DNA of 64,000 nt, taken from Bolinopsis microptera (lineage: Eukaryota; Ctenophora; Tentaculata; Lobata; Bolinopsidae). Numbering within the stretch: the stretch's first letter is position 1; every line of letters begins with the position of its first letter. Below, piece after piece: positions 58,812 through 64,000 of this stretch. Under the pieces are notes generated by a model. That model was given only the letters and a program-made list of their open reading frames with translations. It did not search any database and was not told the origin of the DNA. The stretch lies in contig NC_087073.1 of the NCBI RefSeq assembly GCF_026151205.1, forward strand, positions 22,573,487-22,637,486, in the 5' to 3' direction. A program made the position numbers and the translations under genes.

Positions 58812-61808
58812 TCACATAGCTAGAGTGTAGAAATAGTCGAAACTATTGTTTATTTCATAGGATGAGACTCCTTGAATTACATCTGACATAAATTTAGATT
58901 TCATACATTGTGAGAATTTTACACTACATTCTATAGTCCTTATGTTCTCTGGAATTGTATTCCAACATTTTGCACCTAAATATGTGAAGGTTTTGTGTGT
59001 TCTGGATTTGTGAATATAAAGGTTGCACCTCTCAGCATCACGTGATCCTCCGGATACATAAGAAAATTTATCTGTGAATGATGATGGTGCAGCCTCATTA
59101 AGAATTTTATACATATACGTTGACAGATGGAGTTGTCTTCTTAAGTGTAAGGGTAACCACTTCATATTTCGATATACATTTACTGATGGTTCCTGCCAAT
59201 GAACATCCAGAGCAATTTTTGCTACTTTCTTGTATAATATATCAAGAGAATTAAGTTTGGTTTTGGCAGCCCTGCACCATATTATATCCAGGTAGTCAAA
59301 TTGGGGGAGCATAAGAGCATTTACAAACATTTTTCTATATTTCAGTGGAAGAAGATTTTTCGACCTGTATAATGCCCCTATTCTTTTAGCAATTTTTGAT
59401 TTCACATAATCAATATGGTCATGAAAGTTCAATAAATTGTCTATCATGAGACCTAAATATTTTTGAGATTTAGTTTCTTCTATAAATAGGCATTCTTTTT
59501 CCAAATCCAGAGGGATTGACAACGTGTCCAGATTAGGTGATCTATCAAATACAATGAATGAAGATTTTGCAGCATTTAGTCTCAGCTTGTTGATTCTAAG
59601 CCATTCATACACAATTTTCATATCCTTAATTACATTCTCATATATGCCTCGGGAAATGTTATCAAAATATAGTGCACTGTCATCTGCAAATAAGTAAACA
59701 GTAGATTGTGTGCAATTTCTACTGAGATCATTTATGAATAAACTAAATAGAATTGGTCCTAATATGCTACCCTGTGGCACACCTGTTTTAACAGGGAGTG
59801 ATGTGCTTACATTACCACGTATTTTGGTGTGTTGTTTTCTGTCCCCCAGGTAGCTTTTGAACCACTTGATGACAAAGCCATCAACTCCATAATACTTAAG
59901 TTTTTTTAATAAAATATTATGGCTTACTGTGTCAAAGGCCTTTTTGATATCTAAGAATACAATTGCAGGTTTCTTCTGTGATTCCTTAGACGTAAATATT
60001 TTATCAAATAGATTAAGCATTAGAAAAGTGGTGGAATGATCTTTTCTAAAACCATACTGATGGTTGGTAAGCAGTTTATTTGTTTCAACATACTCTGTAA
60101 GCTGTTGGTTAACAAAATATTCTATGCATTTTCCAAGTAGGGGGAGTATGGATATTGGCCGGTAGTTATTTGGATCATTAGGGTCACCAGTTTTAAGAAT
60201 TGGAGTGACTGATGCAATTTTACATGCCAACGGCATTGTTCCACTTTTCATACTAAGGTTTATAATATGAGCTACTGGATCGATGATTTGGGGAATAATA
60301 TACTTATATATTTTAATGGGCATGATATCGTTAATCGATTTATCTGATGGTATACTGAGTATATATTCTTTTACTTGTTCAACAGTCACCTCTTCGAATA
60401 CAGAGAGTTTACACTCTGTTGGAGGCGGCATATATTCTAGGAAGTCGTCTGAATCCTTTTCCTTAATTGATTCTTGTATTATTGTACCAACTGTGGCAAA
60501 ATGCAGGTTAACTCCGTTAACATTTAAGTTGCTTGGGGAAGAGCTACTTATTTTTCCAGGTAAGTTTGAAGCATGTTTGATAGTTTTCCAAATGCCTTTT
60601 AAATCGTTTTTTGCACTTTTCACAGTAAGGTCCTGAACAATATTTGTACGTCTGTTTTCTTTGGATAATTTTGTCACATAGTTTCTTTGGGGACGATAGT
60701 TATCCCACGAAGTAGAGCATTTCTTATGTAGTTCACTTTTTCTGCATTTACATATTCCATTAATACAATTACACTTGAATTTGTTTAATTGTCCTAAACA
60801 CTTTTTATACTTTCTGAAAAGCATCTTCTTCTTCCGTATTTCTGCCAACAGTTCTTTAGAGGGATTACAGAGAAAGTTACTATTACATTTTATCTGTTTA
60901 GGTGGACAGTAATTATCATACGATTCCTGGATGTGATGATTAAGTCCATCTAGGGCATGGTCTACATTAGTACAGCTTAGAATATTACTGTAGTTGCTGC
61001 AGGATCCCAGAAAATAGCTTAAGGCTTTCAGATTGTTTAAGGAGTGGTCTCTGATAAGAACCTTCTGGAATTTACTAGCTTTACTTACTTTAAAGTCGAG
61101 AACACATTTGAGAGCTTGGTGATCTCCTATTCTATCATCAAGTACTTTACACTCTATGAAATCAGAGTAACAGTTAGTCATGACAACATCTATTGTGCTC
61201 TGCGTTATCCTACCATCTAAGTTTGCAACTCTAGTAATTCCTGTAACAGTCTGTATCATTCCAAAGAGCTTCATTGTTATATCTAACTTTTTATAATCTA
61301 GATCAGATAAAGAGTTTTGGTTAACATTAACATCGCCAATCCATATTACTTTCTTACCTTGAAGTTTCATCATACATTCAGTCATATAATCAAGGAAAGT
61401 ATCTAGGTGACAAAAGTTTTGTGATCTGTAGAAGCAGCAAATGTAAAGATTGGCATCCTTGAGTTGTATCCATATAGCTTCGATTTTAGAAATATCAGAG
61501 TAAGTTATATCTAAATTGAGTAATTTGTGGTTTACATTTTGGTTGATCAATATACCACACCCTCCTCTTCCTCTATCGTTAGGTCTATCACACCTTATAA
61601 AATCAAAGTTTAAGGGGAAGTTAAGTGTACTAGTGTCTATATCAGATTTAAGGTTTGTCTCATTAATTCCAATTATGTCAAGCTTTTCGCGAAATATTAG
61701 CTCCTGTAGTTCGAGAGTTTTTGCTAGATTAGTCAGGCCACCCTGTATATTACATAGACCAAGAGAGAGATTATCGTTTATTGAGGTACGAATGTGGTAA
61801 TAATAAAG
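58812..61808 (-). CDS. LINE ORF2: APE endonuclease and reverse transcriptase
   Basis: Open for 998 codons. A Met-first reading from 61,550 uses a TTG codon and cuts off 86 residues that clearly belong to the endonuclease: 'LCNIQGGLTNL', 'DIIGINETNL' and 'DRGRGGCGIL' supply its Asn, Glu and Gly-rich strand. I therefore extend to 61,808, just after a stop. Counting from the TTG codon: GDVN at 72-75, STIDVVMTN at 118-126 and GDHQA at 142-146 complete the endonuclease. Six Cys (251, 260, 262, 267, 269, 278) form a cluster in the linker. The RT has NYRPISILP, D534/D540 in FLDIKKAFDTVSH, VPQGSILGP and FADD at 621-624. The 'RRQLHLSTYMYKIL...KCWNTIPENIR' type C-terminus is CR1/Jockey-like. No AUG precedes the endonuclease, so the start is unclear. 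Confidence 0.9.
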   Translation of the reverse strand, partial: LYYYHIRTSINDNLSLGLCNIQGGLTNLAKTLELQELIFREKLDIIGINETNLKSDIDTSTLNFPLNFDFIRCDRPNDRGRGGCGILINQNVNHKLLNLDITYSDISKIEAIWIQLKDANLYICCFYRSQNFCHLDTFLDYMTECMMKLQGKKVIWIGDVNVNQNSLSDLDYKKLDITMKLFGMIQTVTGITRVANLDGRITQSTIDVVMTNCYSDFIECKVLDDRIGDHQALKCVLDFKVSKASKFQKVLIRDHSLNNLKALSYFLGSCSNYSNILSCTNVDHALDGLNHHIQESYDNYCPPKQIKCNSNFLCNPSKELLAEIRKKKMLFRKYKKCLGQLNKFKCNCINGICKCRKSELHKKCSTSWDNYRPQRNYVTKLSKENRRTNIVQDLTVKSAKNDLKGIWKTIKHASNLPGKISSSSPSNLNVNGVNLHFATVGTIIQESIKEKDSDDFLEYMPPPTECKLSVFEEVTVEQVKEYILSIPSDKSINDIMPIKIYKYIIPQIIDPVAHIINLSMKSGTMPLACKIASVTPILKTGDPNDPNNYRPISILPLLGKCIEYFVNQQLTEYVETNKLLTNHQYGFRKDHSTTFLMLNLFDKIFTSKESQKKPAIVFLDIKKAFDTVSHNILLKKLKYYGVDGFVIKWFKSYLGDRKQHTKIRGNVSTSLPVKTGVPQGSILGPILFSLFINDLSRNCTQSTVYLFADDSALYFDNISRGIYENVIKDMKIVYEWLRINKLRLNAAKSSFIVFDRSPNLDTLSIPLDLEKECLFIEETKSQKYLGLMIDNLLNFHDHIDYVKSKIAKRIGALYRSKNLLPLKYRKMFVNALMLPQFDYLDIIWCRAAKTKLNSLDILYKKVAKIALDVHWQEPSVNVYRNMKWLPLHLRRQLHLSTYMYKILNEAAPSSFTDKFSYVSGGSRDAERCNLYIHKSRTHKTFTYLGAKCWNTIPENIRTIECSVKFSQCMKSKFMSDVIQGVSSYEINNSFDYFYTLAM

Positions 61809-61987
61809 TTAAAAGGAGGACAAATCTATACGTTTCTTCTTCAAGCAGTTTAAATAAAATTCATGACATTTAGTTTTATGTCATGCTGATTTATTTGTGA
61901 CTTAATAATTTAAAATGTGATTCTTTGATAAAAGTATCAAATACTCATTTAACTATGTCAGAACTTTCTACAATCTGAATGGAGAGA
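61809..61987 (-). other. Gap between ORF1 and ORF2
   Basis: About 176 bp. Each ATG on the minus strand here (at about 61,937, 61,884 and 61,863) meets a stop within a few codons, so none feeds the ORF2 frame. That frame opens after a TAA at 61,809-61,811. Confidence 0.7.
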
Positions 61988-63724
61988 CTAAGTTTGCTCA
62001 TTGTGGGATAAATATTTTAAATGTTTCGCCAACCTGGCGATTCCCTTAATATTAAGGTGAACATTATCTATTCCCTTTTTGAAAAATACCTGATTCCTTA
62101 CTCCAGTAACTCGGCTGGTAAATAGTCTATTGGTACGTTCTAAATCTATATAATTTAACCCATGGCTAGAGCAGGTGTTAGAAATAAACCTATTTAATTC
62201 GTTGATAACTTCATTTTTGTTATAACTGTTCCTAGGTAAAATATTTATAACTGAAATTCTTGCTCCAATAAACATTCCCCAAAGTATACTAAGTATTTGA
62301 TCAATTCCTTCTGTTGCATTTTTCATAGAAATATAATTGTTACAGACAGAATCTACGTAGTTTGTGCCTGTTAGTATGAAAACACGCTTTACATCCTTTT
62401 TGTCCAGTTTTTTGAACTCCTCATCATGTAACAGCCTATTTAACATTTGAGCAGAGTTCGCTCCAGGGTAGAAGAACACCTTAGCTTTCTGCTTCCTCGA
62501 ACTTAGTAGAGTTCCGTTGAGGTCCCTGAACATACTGCTGCTGATGTAGATGGTATCAATTGGCAGGTCACTTGGGATCTGTTCAGGTGAAGGAGGCGCT
62601 GCAGTTGACTTGGCTGAACTCTTAACTCTGGAATGGTGGACTTCAAATTCACTTTCGTTGTAGGGTACATATCCACTAGCTGTAGAAGGTGATTTTCTTG
62701 GTTGACTGCAGACAACTGGTTTGATAAGTCTAAAAGTTAAACTGATCCTTTTGTCTGTGCATAGTGGATCGGGACATAGTTCATGGTTGAATTGATGTTG
62801 GGACTTTTTGGACATAAGACATACATCTCCATGTTCTAAAATTAGGGAAGTCACCACTTGTCCTGTTTTGATTTCAGTCAACTGCATCATCCTGGAAGCA
62901 CCAAGGGACACTGTTACAATGTACGAATCTTCTTCAATAAATTCTTCATTGTCACTATGAGCAGGCATATGTTCCTCTCCAGATTCATAGAGATTGACCA
63001 GTACACTGTTGTAGTTGTATTCTGGGAATAGCTCATCTAGAAAGGAACATATACTTGCCATGTAAGATCCCTGGGGGATCTTCTTTGGGTCATGCATTCC
63101 TCCACTGTACACGTAAGGATGTTTCCCAAAGTAGACTGATTTCCTGTTATGGAAGTGGTGGCTGAACTTTAATTCCTCAAATAAGATTTCAACAGAAAAT
63201 TTGCTGAATGGTGCCTGTTCAATAAGTTCAACAGGTGTGATGGCGATATCAGGGATTTCATAGTCTGTAGTAAGGTCTGAACTTGACACAGGTGTTAAAT
63301 CTAATCCTGCATAATATTCACCACTTCTTGGAATAACTGAGCCAGTGTCTGTAATCTCGCTGGTTGAAATGTCTATGTTGTTAGAAATAATTGATAGAGG
63401 TGCTTCTACATAGCCATCATCATCAATCAACAAAAATGATTCTGGTACCTCACATTCATTGTCATACTGAATGTTATTGTTGCTGGAGTCCGTTTGCACT
63501 GATACATCGAAACACTTGTATTGAGCAATTGATTGGTTTCCACTTTGAGGCGAAATAGTTTCATTAATCTCTGCTATTGTTTGTGAGGTTTGAACAATCT
63601 CCTCTAAAATGAACACTTTACGCTCCAGAAACTTCACGCGAGTTTCAAGATCTGAACAGTTTGTACATTTTGTATCACATTCCATCAATAATTTGCCGAA
63701 AAATGTTTCCAATGAATCGTTCAT
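61988..63724 (-). CDS. LINE ORF1: coiled coil, AlkB dioxygenase, SGNH hydrolase
   Basis: The 578-residue protein starts at an ATG. Residues 14-50 hold C16/C20/C23 and a heptad-like stretch suited to trimerising. Residues about 172-336 are an AlkB-type 2OG-Fe(II) dioxygenase: N244-L-Y246..G249, metal motif H256-S-D258, GDVCLM at 299-304, H314 as the likely third ligand, and R326..R332 in RISLTFR, the AlkB Arg pair. Residues about 388-572 are an SGNH hydrolase: S397 in 'IYISSSMFRDL', G421, N455 in 'LTGTNYVDS' and D553-x-x-H556 in 'GIDNVHLN'. All key residues of both enzymes appear present. SGNH domains are known in CR1-group ORF1 proteins. AlkB is known from bacterial and animal repair enzymes and flexivirus replicases. 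I know of no standard LINE ORF1 with both. RNA demethylation or repair of the element's RNP is an inference. Confidence 0.88.
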   Translation of the reverse strand: MNDSLETFFGKLLMECDTKCTNCSDLETRVKFLERKVFILEEIVQTSQTIAEINETISPQSGNQSIAQYKCFDVSVQTDSSNNNIQYDNECEVPESFLLIDDDGYVEAPLSIISNNIDISTSEITDTGSVIPRSGEYYAGLDLTPVSSSDLTTDYEIPDIAITPVELIEQAPFSKFSVEILFEELKFSHHFHNRKSVYFGKHPYVYSGGMHDPKKIPQGSYMASICSFLDELFPEYNYNSVLVNLYESGEEHMPAHSDNEEFIEEDSYIVTVSLGASRMMQLTEIKTGQVVTSLILEHGDVCLMSKKSQHQFNHELCPDPLCTDKRISLTFRLIKPVVCSQPRKSPSTASGYVPYNESEFEVHHSRVKSSAKSTAAPPSPEQIPSDLPIDTIYISSSMFRDLNGTLLSSRKQKAKVFFYPGANSAQMLNRLLHDEEFKKLDKKDVKRVFILTGTNYVDSVCNNYISMKNATEGIDQILSILWGMFIGARISVINILPRNSYNKNEVINELNRFISNTCSSHGLNYIDLERTNRLFTSRVTGVRNQVFFKKGIDNVHLNIKGIARLAKHLKYLSHNEQT

Positions 63725-63902
63725 GATGTTGAGTTGGTTGAGTTGGTTGTAGATAAATAGATTGATTGAAGTCGATTGAAGTTGATTGAAGTTGATTGAA
63801 TAGATTTGATACCTCCAATTACATTACATTTTTGTCATGTTGGTCATTTTGGTCATACCTCAATAAATGTAATAGATTTGTAGTGTTGTAATTAGTTTAA
63901 AA
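63725..63902 (-). promoter_or_regulatory. LINE 5' UTR, probable internal promoter region
   Basis: The leader contains a decamer-type tandem repeat ('ttcaatcaac' units, about 63,757-63,800) close to the ORF1 start. LINEs carry their promoters in the 5' UTR, and no specific element such as an initiator is recognised here. Confidence 0.5.
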
Positions 63903-63908
63903 CTTTAT
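63903..63908. repeat. Candidate target duplication, LINE 5' side
   Basis: 'ctttat', the partner of 58,359-58,364. It places the LINE's first base at 63,902 (minus strand). Confidence 0.5.
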
Positions 63909-64000
63909 GTAAGTTTTCCTGCAGAACGGCTATATCAAGGACTAATCTTTTATCTTGACACAAACTGCTGGAGTGTACATTATCATAGAGTTGTTTTGAA
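63903..64000 (-). pseudogene. Copia-like RNase H piece (fossil, 5' side)
   Basis: The minus-strand frame here contains 'DKRLVLDIAVLQENLHK', a pattern typical of the stretch shortly before the conserved end of Copia RNase H domains. It continues beyond the window. Together with the piece at 58,219-58,364 it shows that the LINE landed inside this domain of a Copia-like element, which is thereby broken. Confidence 0.6.

Larger units (their letters stand above)
58365..63902 (-). mobile_element. Two-ORF LINE (CR1/Jockey group) with AlkB-SGNH ORF1
   Basis: About 5.5 kb, read on the minus strand: a 5' UTR of about 180 bp, ORF1 (61,988-63,724), a 176-bp gap, ORF2 (58,812-61,808), a 3' UTR of about 450 bp and a tail of three ATTCTA units. 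Both ends are defined by the interrupted Copia-like element. Both frames are open throughout, so the copy is young. Clade within the Jockey/CR1 group (CR1, Daphne, Crack, L2-like) cannot be settled by eye. The FADD box and 'PQGSILGP' fit the group. Confidence 0.85.

Noticed and set aside
60283-60636. 117-codon plus-strand frame, also 61,516-61,800 and 62,503-62,715
   Set aside because: Antisense or alternate-frame shadows of the LINE ORFs.
61548-61550. TTG at 61,550 as the start of LINE ORF2
   Set aside because: The frame continues upstream into well-conserved endonuclease sequence, so this codon is internal.

Overview
This is a eukaryotic, almost certainly invertebrate animal, genomic window made of repeats. 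An arthropod is plausible but unproven. I see no host gene, rRNA or tRNA that I can support. The content is satellite DNA, inverted repeats, two non-LTR retrotransposons with long open frames, a MULE DNA transposon and a few fossils of other elements. That points to heterochromatin or another repeat-dense region.

Layout. 1-7.8 kb is low-quality sequence, rich in homopolymer runs, with no supportable gene. 7.8-17.3 kb and 19.6-38.16 kb belong to one satellite family of about 365 bp per unit. Between them lies a block of about 2 kb that includes a 76-bp tandem repeat which switches orientation near 18,172. Left of about 32.2 kb the satellite units are shortened by about 5% and scrambled. Right of it they are clean and form a higher-order pattern. 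This looks like a change in consensus quality, so small open frames in the first 32 kb should not be trusted.

38.2-56 kb is a nest of inverted repeats. A left arm (41,247-45,645) is matched in reverse by a right arm (47,020-54,540) around a 1.4 kb spacer. Palindromic 'CTGCCACTAA' minisatellites lie outside both ends. The left arm contains a decayed MULE with a FLYWCH-type finger. The right arm contains an RTE-like LINE (48,381-51,596) with an intact 1,030-codon endonuclease-reverse transcriptase frame and 12-bp target-site duplications. The left arm preserves the empty site.

56-64 kb, read on the minus strand, holds a Copia-like LTR element fossil interrupted by a LINE of about 5.5 kb (58,365-63,902). 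That LINE is the most interesting object here. Its ORF1 (61,988-63,724) joins a Cys/coiled-coil N-terminus, a complete-looking AlkB-type 2OG-Fe(II) dioxygenase domain and an SGNH-hydrolase domain. Its ORF2 (58,812-61,808) carries an APE-type endonuclease and a CR1/Jockey-group reverse transcriptase, with a Cys-rich cluster between them. ORF2 shows no AUG upstream of its endonuclease. The inferred model is that ORF1 chaperones and chemically protects or processes the element RNA while ORF2 nicks the target and reverse-transcribes.
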